The position numbers and the translations under genes were made by a program. The notes under the pieces are model-generated. The model saw only the letters and a program-made list of their open reading frames with translations, did no database searches and was not told the DNA's origin. From assembly GCF_029589435.1 (NCBI RefSeq), contig NZ_JARRAG010000001.1:300808-364807 (forward strand): DNA of 64,000 nt. The letters are read 5' to 3'. Origin of the DNA: Paludisphaera mucosa. GTDB taxonomy: Bacteria; Planctomycetota; Planctomycetia; Isosphaerales; Isosphaeraceae. Each line of letters opens with the position of its first letter. Within the stretch, counting starts at the first letter, position 1. This document shows positions 37,364 to 46,697 of the stretch, in pieces.

Positions 37364-37768
37364 CTACTGGCTGGCCTCGTCGATGATGTCCTCGGCGACG
37401 TAGATCGGGACGTCGACGGCCACGGCCAGGGCGATGGCGTCGCTGGGGCGGGAGTCGACCTCGATCAGGTCGCCGTCGTGGCGGATCCGCAGCTTGGCGA
37501 AGTAGGTGTGGTTGCGCAGCTCGCTGATGTAGATGTCCTGCAGCTCGCCGCCGAGCGACTCGATCGTGCTGGCCAGCAGGTCGTGCGTGAGGGGCCGGAC
37601 GGTCGGCTGGTTCTTCACGCGGCGGTCGATGCTCGTGGCCTCGAAGATGCCGATCACGATCGGGAACATGCGCTCGCCGTCGACTTCCTTCAGGAAGATG
37701 ATATGCTGATCGCTGTTCTCGTTGATGATGATCCGCATGAGATCCATCTGGACCGGCACGGCACCCAC
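37364..37768 (-). CDS. Bifunctional-nuclease (BFN/DUF151) domain protein
   Basis: A 134-residue single-domain protein. IINENSDQHIIFLKEVDGER followed by MFPIVIGIFEATSIDRR and HTYFAKLRI, then DSRPSDAIALAVAVDVPIYV is the full conserved core of the DUF151 family, whose members include bifunctional nucleases (DNase/RNase) and proteins of undefined role, cytoplasmic. GTG at 37768 is preceded by GAGGAAAGG; ATG 37747 (MDLMR) is a possible later start. It follows valS by 118 bases on the same strand. Confidence 0.88.
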   Translation of the reverse strand: MGAVPVQMDLMRIIINENSDQHIIFLKEVDGERMFPIVIGIFEATSIDRRVKNQPTVRPLTHDLLASTIESLGGELQDIYISELRNHTYFAKLRIRHDGDLIEVDSRPSDAIALAVAVDVPIYVAEDIIDEASQ

Positions 37769-37886
37769 CCTTTCCTCTCGCCCCTACGTCCCGCCCCGGC
37801 CCCGCCGGCCGACGTCGTCCGCGGCGGGCTGATCTGATGGTATCGGCCCCGCCGCGCGTCGTCAACTTGAGGGGGGCGCCGCCCGT

Positions 37887-40697
37887 TCAGGTCGACTCCA
37901 GGAGGCCGGCGACCGCGGCCCGCTGGGCCTCCAGCTCGGCGAGCTTGGCCCGCGAGGCGGCCACGACCTCGGCCGGGGCGCGCGAGGTGTAGGCCTCGTT
38001 GGCGAGCTTGGCCCGCAGCGGGACGACCTGCCTGTCCAGGTCGGCCAGGCCTTTTTTGAGCTTGGCCCGCTCGGCCTCCTTGTCGATCAGGCCTTCGAGC
38101 GGCAGGACGACCTCGGCGTCGGCCAGGACGGCGACGGCGGAGTCGGCCGGGCGAGCCTCGCCGTCGGCCCCGACGGCCACGGTCGCGGCCCCGGTGAGGG
38201 CCTTGATGAACTCCTCGCCCAGGCGGAGGCGGTCGGCGACGATCCCCTCGGCGACGATCCGGGGGGCGATCTTTGCGTCCTTGGGGACGTTCCGCTCGGC
38301 CCGCAGGTTGCGGATCGCCTGGATCTTCTCCTTCCACTGGTCGACCGTCGCGCGGGCCTCGGCGTCCTCCAGGCCCCTGGCGGCCGGCCAGGCGGCGATG
38401 CAGGCGTGGGGCTCGGCCGGGGAGGGGAGGGGGACGCCGCGGCTGGGGGCCAGCTCGCCGAGCGGGGCCCAGATCTGCTCGGTCAGGAAGGGCATGATCG
38501 GGTGCAGCAGCCGGCAGAGCGCGTCGAGCACGGCCGCCGCCACGCGCTGGGCGACCGGCCGGGCCTCGGGGTCGCGGAGCCGGCCCTTGACGAACTCGAC
38601 GTACCAGTCGCAGAACTCGCCCCAGGAGAAGTCGCGGAGCCGCTTGGCGGCCTCGGCGAAGCGGAAGGCGTCGAGGTCGGCGGTCGTGGCGGCGACCGTC
38701 GCGTCGAGCTCGGCGAGGATCCAGCGGTCCTCCACCGGCAGCGCCGCCACGTCGACCGCGGCGGGCTCGTAGCCTTCCAAATTCAGCATGACCAGGCGGG
38801 CGACGTTCCAGATCTTGTTGCCGAAGTTCCTCCCCTGCTCGAAGCGTTCGGACGAGTTGATCTCGCGACCGTCGGCGAGCTTGAGCTTCTCGACGGGCAT
38901 CCGCAGGTCCTGCGTCTCGGTCGCGCCGGCGGCCAGGGTGTAGCGCAGGGCGTCGGCCCCGTAGACCTCGATGATGTCGACCGGGTCGACGCCGTTGCCG
39001 GCCGACTTGGACATCCGCTTGCCCTGGCCGTCCTGGATCACGGGGTGGATGTAGACGTCGCGGAACGGGACCTGGCGCATGTTGAACTGGCCGAAGATCA
39101 CCATCCGGGCGACCCAGAGCGTGATGATGTCGCGCGCCGTGGAGAGCACGCTCGTCGGGTAGTACTTGCGCAGCTCGGGCGTCTCCTCGGGCCATCCCAG
39201 GGTCGAGTGCGGCCAGAGGGCCGAGCTGAACCAGGTGTCGAGGACGTCGGGATCCTGCGTCAGCGTGTGGCCGGGGCCGAGGGCGTCGGCCTTCAGGTCG
39301 TGCTCGGCGCAGACGAGCCAGCCGCCGGCCTCGGCCTCGGTCCAGGCGACGTCGGACCGGCCGCCGAGGGCCAGCTCCAGGTCGTCGGCCGAGCAGGTCG
39401 AGCAGTACCAGATGGGGATCCGGTGGCCCCACCAGAGCTGGCGGCTGATGCACCAGTCGCGCTTCTCGGCCAGCCAGTCGCCGTAGCTCTTGGCGTAGCG
39501 GTCGGGGGTGATCTTGACCTTGCCCGACGTCACGGCGTCGATCGCCTGCTGGGCGAAGCCGGGCGAGCCGTCGGCGTCGTCGGCCATGCGGACGAACCAC
39601 TGGTCGGACAGGTAGGGCTCGATCGGGGTCTTGCTGCGGTCCGAGAAGTTGAGCCGGACGTTGTACGGCTCCTCCTTCACGAGCAGGCCGGCGGCCTCCA
39701 GGTCGGCGACGACCCGCTTGCGGACCACCACGCGGTCGAGCCCGGCGTATTTGGGGCCGGCGTTGGCGTTGTAGGTGCCGTCGGGGTTGAGCAGGTTGAT
39801 CATCGGCAGGCCGTGCCGCAGGCCCGTCTGATAGTCGTTGGGGTCGTGCGCGGGGGTGACCTTCACGCAGCCGGTGCCGAACTCGGGGTCGACGAGGATC
39901 GCGTCGCCGACGATCGGGATCCGCCGATCGGTCAGCGGCAGCTCCAGCTCATGGCCGATCAGGTGCTTGTACCGGGGATCCTCGGGGTGGACGGCGACCG
40001 CGGTGTCGCCCAGCATCGTCTCGGGGCGGGTCGTGGCGACGTGGAGCGCCTCGCCCGTGGCGGATCCGGCGACGGGGTACTTGATCGTCCAGAGCTTGCC
40101 GGGCTTGTCTTCGTAGTAGATCTCGTCGTCGGCGACCGCCGTGCGGAGCTGGACGTCCCAGTTCACCAGCCGCTTGCCGCGGAAGATCTTGCCGGCCTTG
40201 AACAGGTTGAAGAACGTGCGGCGGACGGCGCGCGTGCAGGTCGCGTCGAGCGTGAACCGCGTCCGCTCCCAGTCGCACGAGCAGCCCATGGAGCGGAGCT
40301 GGCCCAGGATGCGCTGCTCGTACTCGTCCTTCCAGGCCCAGATCTTCTCGACGAGCGCCTCGCGGCCGACGTCGTGGCGGGTGAGCTTCTGCTCCTCGAA
40401 CAGCCGACGCTCGACGACCGCCTGCGTGGCGATGCCGGCGTGGTCGGTGCCGGGCATCCAGAGGCAGTCCCAGCCCTGCATCCGCCGCCAGCGGATCAGC
40501 ACGTCCTGGAGCGTGTTGTTGAGCGCGTGGCCGAGGTGCAGCGCGCCCGTGACGTTGGGCGGCGGGATCACGATGCAGTACGCCGGCTTGTCGCTCGCCG
40601 GGTCGGCGTGGAAGTACCCTCGCTCCAGCCAGACCTGGTACCAGCGGTCCTGGGCGTCCTTGGGATCGTACTGCTTGGGGATGTCGTTGATGTTCAT
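37887..40697 (-). CDS. valS: Valine--tRNA ligase
   Basis: A 936-residue class I aminoacyl-tRNA synthetase charging tRNA-Val with valine. Visible are the HIGH-type motif PPPNVTGALHLGHAL (about 46-60), the editing domain (THDP-like VTPAHDPNDYQTGLRHGLPM, about 275-300), the KMSKS motif as GKRMSKSAGNGVDP (about 560), the anticodon-binding helical domain, and a C-terminal coiled-coil (about 865-936, ELEAQRAAVAGLLEST at the end) used for tRNA binding. Length is normal for ValS. It is 10 bases downstream of a Uma2-family gene and further downstream of cimA, so these may form one branched-chain amino-acid-linked transcript. Confidence 0.97.
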   Translation of the reverse strand: MNINDIPKQYDPKDAQDRWYQVWLERGYFHADPASDKPAYCIVIPPPNVTGALHLGHALNNTLQDVLIRWRRMQGWDCLWMPGTDHAGIATQAVVERRLFEEQKLTRHDVGREALVEKIWAWKDEYEQRILGQLRSMGCSCDWERTRFTLDATCTRAVRRTFFNLFKAGKIFRGKRLVNWDVQLRTAVADDEIYYEDKPGKLWTIKYPVAGSATGEALHVATTRPETMLGDTAVAVHPEDPRYKHLIGHELELPLTDRRIPIVGDAILVDPEFGTGCVKVTPAHDPNDYQTGLRHGLPMINLLNPDGTYNANAGPKYAGLDRVVVRKRVVADLEAAGLLVKEEPYNVRLNFSDRSKTPIEPYLSDQWFVRMADDADGSPGFAQQAIDAVTSGKVKITPDRYAKSYGDWLAEKRDWCISRQLWWGHRIPIWYCSTCSADDLELALGGRSDVAWTEAEAGGWLVCAEHDLKADALGPGHTLTQDPDVLDTWFSSALWPHSTLGWPEETPELRKYYPTSVLSTARDIITLWVARMVIFGQFNMRQVPFRDVYIHPVIQDGQGKRMSKSAGNGVDPVDIIEVYGADALRYTLAAGATETQDLRMPVEKLKLADGREINSSERFEQGRNFGNKIWNVARLVMLNLEGYEPAAVDVAALPVEDRWILAELDATVAATTADLDAFRFAEAAKRLRDFSWGEFCDWYVEFVKGRLRDPEARPVAQRVAAAVLDALCRLLHPIMPFLTEQIWAPLGELAPSRGVPLPSPAEPHACIAAWPAARGLEDAEARATVDQWKEKIQAIRNLRAERNVPKDAKIAPRIVAEGIVADRLRLGEEFIKALTGAATVAVGADGEARPADSAVAVLADAEVVLPLEGLIDKEAERAKLKKGLADLDRQVVPLRAKLANEAYTSRAPAEVVAASRAKLAELEAQRAAVAGLLEST

Positions 40698-40707
40698 GCC
40701 GGCGAAT

Positions 40708-41340
40708 TCATGATTCGTGAGGAGGTTCGATCGGGGGGAGCAGGTCTTTCGCGTCGATCCGGCCGACCTCGCGGCCGTCCAGGACCACGGCCGCCGCCTG
40801 GCCCTCGAGGAAGGTCGCCTGGCGGGCGTACCCGGCCTCGCGGCCGGAGCCCTGGGGCTCGGAGAAGGCGTCGATCTTGCGGCCGTCCACGTCCACGACC
40901 CAGTAGAGAGGCACGCCGGCCGAGGCGTACAGCCGGACCTTGTCGCGATAGTCGGCCGTGCGGGTGCTGGCGCAGACCTCGACGATCAGGGCGGCTTCCG
41001 AGGTCGCCGGGGGGGAGGGGCGGAAGTCCTTGAGGTCGCCGCGGGCGACCGCGACGTCGGGTTCGAGGATCGTCCGCTGGTCGTGGCTCATCGACTTCTC
41101 CTCCCGGACGTAAAGGCCCTGGGGGACCATCGAGCGGAGCGATTCGGCGAGCCGACCTACGGCGAAATTATGGGGTTCGTGCTTGGTCATCCGATAGATC
41201 CGGCCGGCGACCAGCTCGACGTCGACGTCATCCGGGATGATTCCGGCGTCGATCATCCGCCAGAACTGCTCGGCGGCGAACCGGTACGGACGGCGGCCGG
41301 AGTCGACGGCTTTGGGCTGCGTTTCGGCTTGCGTCGCCAT
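40708..41340 (-). CDS. Uma2-family (DUF820) restriction-endonuclease-like protein
   Basis: A 210-residue protein of the PD-(D/E)xK-fold Uma2 family: YRFAAEQFWRMIDAGIIPDD, DVELVAGRIYRM (Glu of the fold), ILEPDVAVARGD (Asp), and AALIVEVCASTRTADYRDKV (ExC/K-type motif, here EVCAST then DYRDKVRLYASAGVPLYWVV). Such proteins are abundant in planctomycetes and cyanobacteria; their biological role is not settled. It fits tightly between cimA (16 bases) and valS (10 bases), so it is translated from the same transcript although function seems unrelated. Confidence 0.85.
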   Translation of the reverse strand: MATQAETQPKAVDSGRRPYRFAAEQFWRMIDAGIIPDDVDVELVAGRIYRMTKHEPHNFAVGRLAESLRSMVPQGLYVREEKSMSHDQRTILEPDVAVARGDLKDFRPSPPATSEAALIVEVCASTRTADYRDKVRLYASAGVPLYWVVDVDGRKIDAFSEPQGSGREAGYARQATFLEGQAAAVVLDGREVGRIDAKDLLPPIEPPHES

Positions 41341-41356
41341 CGTCGTCCTCCGTCCG

Positions 41357-42958
41357 TCAGGAGACCGCGGCCGCCTCGGGCCGGGCGGGGCGGGCCTTGC
41401 GGGTGTCCTTGGAGAGCTTGTATTCGAAGGCGTCGAGGAGGGCCAGCCAGCTCGCCTCGATGACGTTCTCGGAGACGCCGATGGTCCCCCAGACGGCGTC
41501 CTGATCGGAACTCTCGATCACCACCCGCACCCGCGCGGCGGTGCCGGCGCGGGCGTTGATGACGCGGACCTTGTAGTCGACCAGGTGCATCGTCCGCAGG
41601 CCGGGGAAGTGGTGTTCGAGGGCCTTCCGCAGGGCGTTGTCGAGCGCGTCGACCGGGCCGTCGCCCTCGCCGACGGTGTGCTCGGCGGCCTCGCCGACCC
41701 GGAGCTTCACGGTCGCCTCGGTGAGCGAGTCGCCGTCGCCGTCGCCGGCGACGCTGACGCGGAAGCCCCGGCTCTGGAAGGCCTCGCGGTGCCGGCCGGC
41801 GATCTTCTCGACCAGCAGCACGAACGACGCCTCGGCCGCCTCGAACTGGTAGCCGGCGTTCTCCAGGTCCTGCACGCGGTCGAGCACCCTGGTCAGCAGG
41901 TCGGGATCCTGGTCGAGGTCGTGCTCGGCCAGCTTCTCGGCGATGTTCGACTTGCCCGACAGCTCGCTGACGAGGATCCGCCGCTCGTTGCCGACGGTCG
42001 TCGGGTCGACGTGCTCGTAGCTCGCCGCGATCTTGCGGACGCCGTGCACGTGCATCCCCCCCTTGTGGGCGAACGCGCTCGAGCCCACGAACGCCTGGCC
42101 GGAGCGGAGGTTCATGTTGGCCGTCTCGTAGACGAACCGCGAGACCTCCGTCAGCTTCGCCAGCTTCCCGGGCGCCAGGGCGTGGAAGCCCGGGTACTTC
42201 AGCGCCAGGTTGGCGATCACGCTGCACAGGTCGGCGTTGCCGCAGCGCTCGCCCAGGCCGTTGATCGTCCCTTGCACCTGCCGCGCCCCCTGGCGGACCG
42301 CCGCCAGCGAGTTCGCCACGGCCAACTCGCCGTCGTTGTGGGTGTGGATCCCCAGCGGGACCCGGACCTCGCGGGCGACCGCCGTCACGGCCTCGGCCAC
42401 CTGCTCCGGCAGCGAGCCGCCGTTGGTGTCGCAGAGCGCGATCCACGCCGCGCCGGCGTCGGCGGCCTTGCGGACCGTCTCCAGGGCGTAGTCGGGGTTG
42501 TTGCGGTAGCCGTCGAAGAAGTGCTCGGCGTCGTAGACGACCTCGGCGACGTTGGCGGCGAGGAAGGCGACCGAGTCGCCGATCATCCGCAGGTTCTCGT
42601 CGAGCGAGACGCCCAAAACCTCGCGGGCGTGTAGGTCCCACGTCTTGCCCACGACCGTCACGACGGGCGTCCCGGCCGCGACCAGGGCCCTCATGCCCGT
42701 GTCGTCCTCGGCGGCGATATCGCGACGGCGGGTCATCCCGAAGGCCGCGATCCGGGCGTGCTCCAGGGGCAGGTCGCGCACGGCGCGGAAGTAGGCGGCG
42801 TCCTTGGGGTTGGACAGGGGATAGCCCCCCTCGACGTAGTCGACCCCCAGGTCGTCGAGCTTGGTCGTGATCAGCAGCTTGTCCTGGAGCGAGAAGTTCA
42901 CCCCTTCGCCCTGGCTGCCGTCGCGCAAGGTCGTGTCGTAGATCGCAATTCGCGTCAT
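41357..42958 (-). CDS. cimA: Citramalate synthase (isopropylmalate-synthase family)
   Basis: A 533-residue enzyme condensing acetyl-CoA with pyruvate to (R)-citramalate for isoleucine synthesis. ATG 42958 starts MTRIAIYDTTLRDGSQGEGV with the catalytic Arg/Asp motif; GIHTHNDGELAVANSLAAVR gives the metal-binding HxHND; NGLGERCGNADL is the GxGERxGN family motif. The C-terminal third (about 385-520) is a LeuA-type regulatory dimer domain. The GEGV after DGSQ and the HSxLD-less organisation distinguish CimA-like from LeuA proteins in my judgement. First gene of the run cimA, Uma2, valS. No T-box leader was recognised. Confidence 0.9.
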   Translation of the reverse strand: MTRIAIYDTTLRDGSQGEGVNFSLQDKLLITTKLDDLGVDYVEGGYPLSNPKDAAYFRAVRDLPLEHARIAAFGMTRRRDIAAEDDTGMRALVAAGTPVVTVVGKTWDLHAREVLGVSLDENLRMIGDSVAFLAANVAEVVYDAEHFFDGYRNNPDYALETVRKAADAGAAWIALCDTNGGSLPEQVAEAVTAVAREVRVPLGIHTHNDGELAVANSLAAVRQGARQVQGTINGLGERCGNADLCSVIANLALKYPGFHALAPGKLAKLTEVSRFVYETANMNLRSGQAFVGSSAFAHKGGMHVHGVRKIAASYEHVDPTTVGNERRILVSELSGKSNIAEKLAEHDLDQDPDLLTRVLDRVQDLENAGYQFEAAEASFVLLVEKIAGRHREAFQSRGFRVSVAGDGDGDSLTEATVKLRVGEAAEHTVGEGDGPVDALDNALRKALEHHFPGLRTMHLVDYKVRVINARAGTAARVRVVIESSDQDAVWGTIGVSENVIEASWLALLDAFEYKLSKDTRKARPARPEAAAVS

Positions 42959-43220
42959 CGCCGTCCGATCGCTTCGTTCCCAAGGTGTGGCGGGGAGAGG
43001 AGGCGCCGCCTTCGGGAGGCCCAGAACCCAGGCGTGCGATTCTAGCACAACACCCATCCTCCTGGACACACGGACTCCGCCCCCGTCAGGCGGGTTCGGC
43101 CGCCCCCACGGCTGGACGTCCCGCGTCCAGGACATCAGGATGAAGGGACGCCGGGCGGTCTCGATCACGGACCTTCCACGGCGGCGCGAACACGATCCCG
43201 AGCGGGCAGGGGAGGGCGGC

Positions 43221-43526
43221 ATGGCGAAGACCGGAATCGAGCGGCTGACCGGAGACTTGAAGTCCGTCGAGGGCGACGTCGTCGTCCCGGCCCTCGCGGT
43301 GGAACTCGACAAGCTGGGCGCGATCCACGTCGCCGCCTTCCGCGCCCCCCGCTCGAAGATCGAGCCGCACGAGACCCTGATCCTCGACGTCCCGCCCGGC
43401 CGCACGATCGACCTCGCCATCCTCCCCGAAGGCTTCCAGCCCGACGGCACCGTCCGCGCCGCCGTCGTGAGCGACAGCGGCCAGCCCGGCTACGGCCTGG
43501 GGCTGGAGCCCGTCGAGGACGATTGA
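43221..43526 (+). CDS. Small conserved-looking protein of unknown function
   Basis: A 101-residue protein, ATG 43221, behind GGGAGGGCGG. Sequence such as VPALAVELDKLGAIHVAAFR and ILDVPPGRTIDLAILPEGFQ suggests a compact alpha/beta cytoplasmic domain without signal or membrane segment. I recognise no family. Codon use is like the neighbours, which supports a real gene. It stands divergent from cimA with a 260-base gap. Confidence 0.55.
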   Translation: MAKTGIERLTGDLKSVEGDVVVPALAVELDKLGAIHVAAFRAPRSKIEPHETLILDVPPGRTIDLAILPEGFQPDGTVRAAVVSDSGQPGYGLGLEPVEDD

Positions 43527-43632
43527 CCGCCGAGCCGTCGCCTGGCTTTAGGTGCCAATTCCACAACCTGTCCCGGGCCCTCGTCGGTGAATGGGTCTGA
43601 CGGTAGACGGAAACAAGAGGTGGCTTTGTCGT

Positions 43633-44527
43633 TGGGGGCAGGTTACGCAGAGTCGGGCGACAACATGAATCCAAAAGTCGAAGAATTGCTTCATCTGTAT
43701 TTCAGTTCCGAACTTTACGCGCCGATCAGGGCGACCTTCTCTGATGGAGAATTAAATTGGAGCCGCAATTATGGCGGAAGTTGCGATGCACTGCCGTCGT
43801 CCGAATTCTTCCCACTTGGTCCTGACGAATCAGGGTACGCGAATTGGAGTCCAGTCGACAGTCCGATCACTGCGAATATAATAACCAAAATGGAAAGATG
43901 TTTGGATTTCAAACTTCCGGTAATATTTGCTGAATTTATTTCATTTAAGTGCCTGCCTGTAATCAACTACGGCATAGGATGCCTGCCCTCGGTCGATCCC
44001 GACCATCCGCTTATTTGGCTGGAATGGTGCCTGCGCATCCAGGAACAGCCTTTGTTCTTAGAAAATCCGAATTGTATACCATTTGTTCATGGTTTAAATG
44101 GGAGGGGGTTTCTGTGTTTCGACACCAAAGCCGGAGAGATTCGTGGGGATTGTCCATTGGTTATGCTGAGCACGGATTTTCTGGATGCGGAAGAGCCGGC
44201 GAAGGCGTCGCACGTCGCATTTCCTACGCTAGAGAGATACTTTGACATTTTGATTCTCTATCTAAGGTACTTCAATTCGGGATCTTGGCGTGAAACGGAT
44301 TATTCAACGTGGTTGCGAGATCATGGAGAGGAACCGCCGCCTAAGTTGTATTTTTATATTTAACCTAGGATTGTTGCTTTTGTATATTCTAAGCAAATTT
44401 TGGTGCTTGCTGACTGTCGGGAAGCTGATCCACCGCGGGGGTTTAGGCGGATCAACAATCCGGACCGAGCCACCATGTGACGCCCGATTATCGAAGGGAT
44501 CTGGGCCGTGCTCGTGACCTGCCCCCA
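43633..44527. repeat. 15-base inverted repeat bracketing the low-GC SUKH gene
   Basis: TGGGGGCAGGTTACG at 43633-43647 recurs on the opposite strand as TGGGGGCAGGTCACG (complement of 44513-44527), one mismatch in 15. The two copies lie outside the SUKH coding region (43665-44363), about 880 bases apart, and roughly mark the edges of the AT-rich segment. They could be remnants of a transposable unit end, but no target duplication was found. Confidence 0.4.
43665..44363 (+). CDS. SUKH (SMI1/KNR4)-like protein, low GC, probably acquired
   Basis: A 232-residue protein from ATG 43665. The middle (KMERCLDFKLPVIFAEFISF, with PVINYGIGCLPSVDPDHPLI and GRGFLCFDTKAGEIRGDCPL) has the LPxxYxxFL...G and F-D layout of SUKH-domain proteins, which in bacteria often serve as immunity proteins against contact-delivered toxins. 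Base composition is markedly AT-richer and codon use unlike the window (AAT, ATA, TTT, AAA are common), so recent horizontal transfer is likely. No toxin gene is adjacent. It is bracketed by a 15-base inverted repeat. Confidence 0.6.
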   Translation: MNPKVEELLHLYFSSELYAPIRATFSDGELNWSRNYGGSCDALPSSEFFPLGPDESGYANWSPVDSPITANIITKMERCLDFKLPVIFAEFISFKCLPVINYGIGCLPSVDPDHPLIWLEWCLRIQEQPLFLENPNCIPFVHGLNGRGFLCFDTKAGEIRGDCPLVMLSTDFLDAEEPAKASHVAFPTLERYFDILILYLRYFNSGSWRETDYSTWLRDHGEEPPPKLYFYI

Positions 44528-44667
44528 GAAAATAGGCCCCAGTAGCCATGTCGAAGATGGCTGATCGTGCACCTGCCCCCCGCTTCGAGTCCAGGCATTA
44601 CGAGACTTCGGCGGCGAAGATGGGTCGATTCCTCCCGGCCTGGGATGTGACGTGGCGGGGCGTGAGA
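44364..44667. other. AT-rich gap after the SUKH gene
   Basis: These 304 bases continue the low-GC composition up to about 44450 and then return to normal. A 64-residue hydrophobic frame (from ATG 44323, overlapping the end of the SUKH gene) has one membrane-like segment, but no ribosome site and no recognisable family, so it is not called as a gene. The right copy of the 15-base inverted repeat lies at 44513-44527. Confidence 0.4.
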
Positions 44668-46059
44668 TTACTCGTCGGATTCACCGACGGCGGCGACCGG
44701 CCGGTGTCGGGGGATCTCGGCCTTGAAGTCGCCGAGGCTCACCCACTTCAGGCGTCGGTCCAGGTCCACCTCGGCGACGGCGATCGAGCCCCAATCTTTG
44801 GCCTGGGCGATCACCTCGCCGGAGTGGTCGAAGACGCCCGAGATCATCCAATTGGTGGAGACGTCCTCGTACGTGCTGCTGACGAGGTAGACGTGGTTCT
44901 CGCAGGCCCGGGCGCGGGCCAGGAGCGGGTTGCAGCCCCAGACCGGCCAGGCGATCACCTCGGCGCCGCGGTTGGTCAGCTCGCGGGCGACCTCGGGGAA
45001 GAAGCCGTCGTAGCAGACCATCAGGCCGACCTTGCCGAAGCGGGTCGAGAAGACCGGGTAGTCGGAGCCCGGCGTGATGCCGCCGTCGACCTCGCCGCGC
45101 GGCAGGCAGGTCTTGCGGTACTTGCCGATCAGGGCGCCGTCGGGGCCGATCAGGACCGCGACGTTGTACACGAGGTTGCCGTCGCGCTCCAGCAGGCCGG
45201 GGACGAGGTAGAGGCCGTGCTCCTTCGCGAGCCGGCCGAAATACTCGGTGGACGGGCCGGGTACGGGCTCGGCCGCCTCGTGATACTTCAGGCCCAGGCC
45301 GGGATAGGTGAGCGTCTCGCCGAGCACCACGAGGTCCGCCTTCCGCCGCGCCGCCTCGGCGACGAGCGGCGCGTACATCCGGCGGTTGTCCTCCGGCGTC
45401 CGGCCCCCGGACGGCTTGAAGTGGACGGCGGCCAGCCGCACCGTGCGAGGCGCAGGCGCCGTCGTCTCGGACAGGGTCGCCTCGCGCCAGCGCACCTCGC
45501 CGTCCCGGGCCCAGCGCAGGTGCAGTTGGACGACCGCCCGGGTCGCCCGCGACGGGGCGAGGTACGTCTCGACCACCTCGGCCCAGCCCGAGGCGTCGGC
45601 GGGCCGCGACGCGGGGAACTCGGTCTCGGCCATCGGCGTCGCCCCCCGGAGGTAGCCGCTGACGGCCGGCTCGTCGAGCGGGACGGCCCGGCCGTCCGCG
45701 TCCTGCCAGCGGATCTCGGCCACGACGCTCCGCCGGGGCCGCTCCACCCCGCGCGCCCGGAATCGCGCGTCGAACCGGTAGTGGCGGCCGCCGACGACGG
45801 GGAACGTTTTCGTCCAGTATCCGTCGACCCCCTCGCGCCCCCCGGCCCTGATGACGAGCGCCGGCCGGCCGCCCGGCTCCTCGCCGGGCTCGCGAGCGAA
45901 CTCGGGGCGGATCTCGTCGCGGGGAGCGCCTGTCGACCATCCGCCGTCGCCCGGCGGCTCGGCCGTCGCGCCCGTGCCCGGAGCGACGGCGAGGCAGGCC
46001 CCTACGACGGCCGCGACGAGCAGGACGCCGCGGCCCCGTCCGATCACCTTGGCTCTCAT
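44668..46059 (-). CDS. Secreted carbon-nitrogen hydrolase (nitrilase superfamily)
   Basis: A 463-residue protein starting at ATG 46059 (GGAG eight bases upstream) with a signal peptide ([20 protein letters not shown]). An N-terminal beta-rich region (about 30-215, [14 protein letters not shown], resembling a carbohydrate-binding-like module) precedes the nitrilase domain: catalytic Glu in [13 protein letters not shown], Lys in [16 protein letters not shown] and Cys in [18 protein letters not shown]. These hydrolyse C-N bonds in amides, nitriles or carbamoyl compounds; the substrate here is unknown. It is periplasmic or exported by inference. GTG 46071 is an alternative start. Confidence 0.85.
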   Translation of the reverse strand: MRAKVIGRGRGVLLVAAVVGACLAVAPGTGATAEPPGDGGWSTGAPRDEIRPEFAREPGEEPGGRPALVIRAGGREGVDGYWTKTFPVVGGRHYRFDARFRARGVERPRRSVVAEIRWQDADGRAVPLDEPAVSGYLRGATPMAETEFPASRPADASGWAEVVETYLAPSRATRAVVQLHLRWARDGEVRWREATLSETTAPAPRTVRLAAVHFKPSGGRTPEDNRRMYAPLVAEAARRKADLVVLGETLTYPGLGLKYHEAAEPVPGPSTEYFGRLAKEHGLYLVPGLLERDGNLVYNVAVLIGPDGALIGKYRKTCLPRGEVDGGITPGSDYPVFSTRFGKVGLMVCYDGFFPEVARELTNRGAEVIAWPVWGCNPLLARARACENHVYLVSSTYEDVSTNWMISGVFDHSGEVIAQAKDWGSIAVAEVDLDRRLKWVSLGDFKAEIPRHRPVAAVGESDE

Positions 46060-46697
46060 GGCTCGCTCCACTCAGGGGAAGGCGTCGTCAGCCCCGACTC
46101 CGTCTTTCGCGCCGCCGTGCTTCAACAACGAGGTCCGCCGAGTCGCCGTCGGCCCGACGTGAGTCGAAGATACCTGAGGATCGACTTCCACCGCGAGATG
46201 CGCCCTGATCGCTCAGTGCAGTTCGGCGCTCGACGACCATCGATCCTCGATGCGGCATCGCCGTGCAAGGCGGGAGTCCGGATTCGACGCACATGATCGA
46301 GCCGTGCGTCCGGGCCCGACGAGCGTTACGATGTGATGGCAGGTGGCAAGTGCAAGAGTGGATTGCTCACTTCGGGGTTGACCTCCCCCCACGAAGCGAA
46401 CCCCGCCGCCTCGTTGACGTCAGCCCGTCGCCCGGCCCGGCTGGGTCACGCCCGAGTGGACCCGGCTCGGCCGTCATGCCGTCGTCGATCGAGGCGAAAG
46501 CGAAGGTCGAGCGTGACTTCATCGGGAGGTGTCGGCGCCCCATCGGGCCGCGGTCGCCTTCGAAGAGGCCGGGTCGTCGCAGGACGAGCCGAAACGCCTC
46601 GCGAAGGTCCCGACGACGTCGGGGTGCGGAGATCGCGGGGAGCGGTTCCGCGAGCGAGCAGAGACCGCTCTCAAGATCACTGAATGAGGAACGAGCG
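46060..46697. other. Gene-free gap before the second SUKH gene
   Basis: In these 638 bases no gene is supported on either strand; the open frames lack ribosome sites and family resemblance. It should hold the promoters of the divergent nitrilase and SUKH genes. GAGGAACGAG at 46686-46695 is the ribosome site of the next gene. Confidence 0.35.

Noticed and set aside
38406-41033. 875-residue forward frame opposite valS
   Set aside because: Shadow of valS, whose identity is certain.
42959-43220. Possible T-box or riboswitch leader ahead of cimA
   Set aside because: No T-box consensus or conserved aptamer pattern could be recognised in the 260-base divergent gap.
44290-44517. Small hydrophobic forward frame overlapping the SUKH gene end
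   Set aside because: One membrane-like stretch, but in AT-rich DNA hydrophobic codons are expected by chance; no ribosome site or family.
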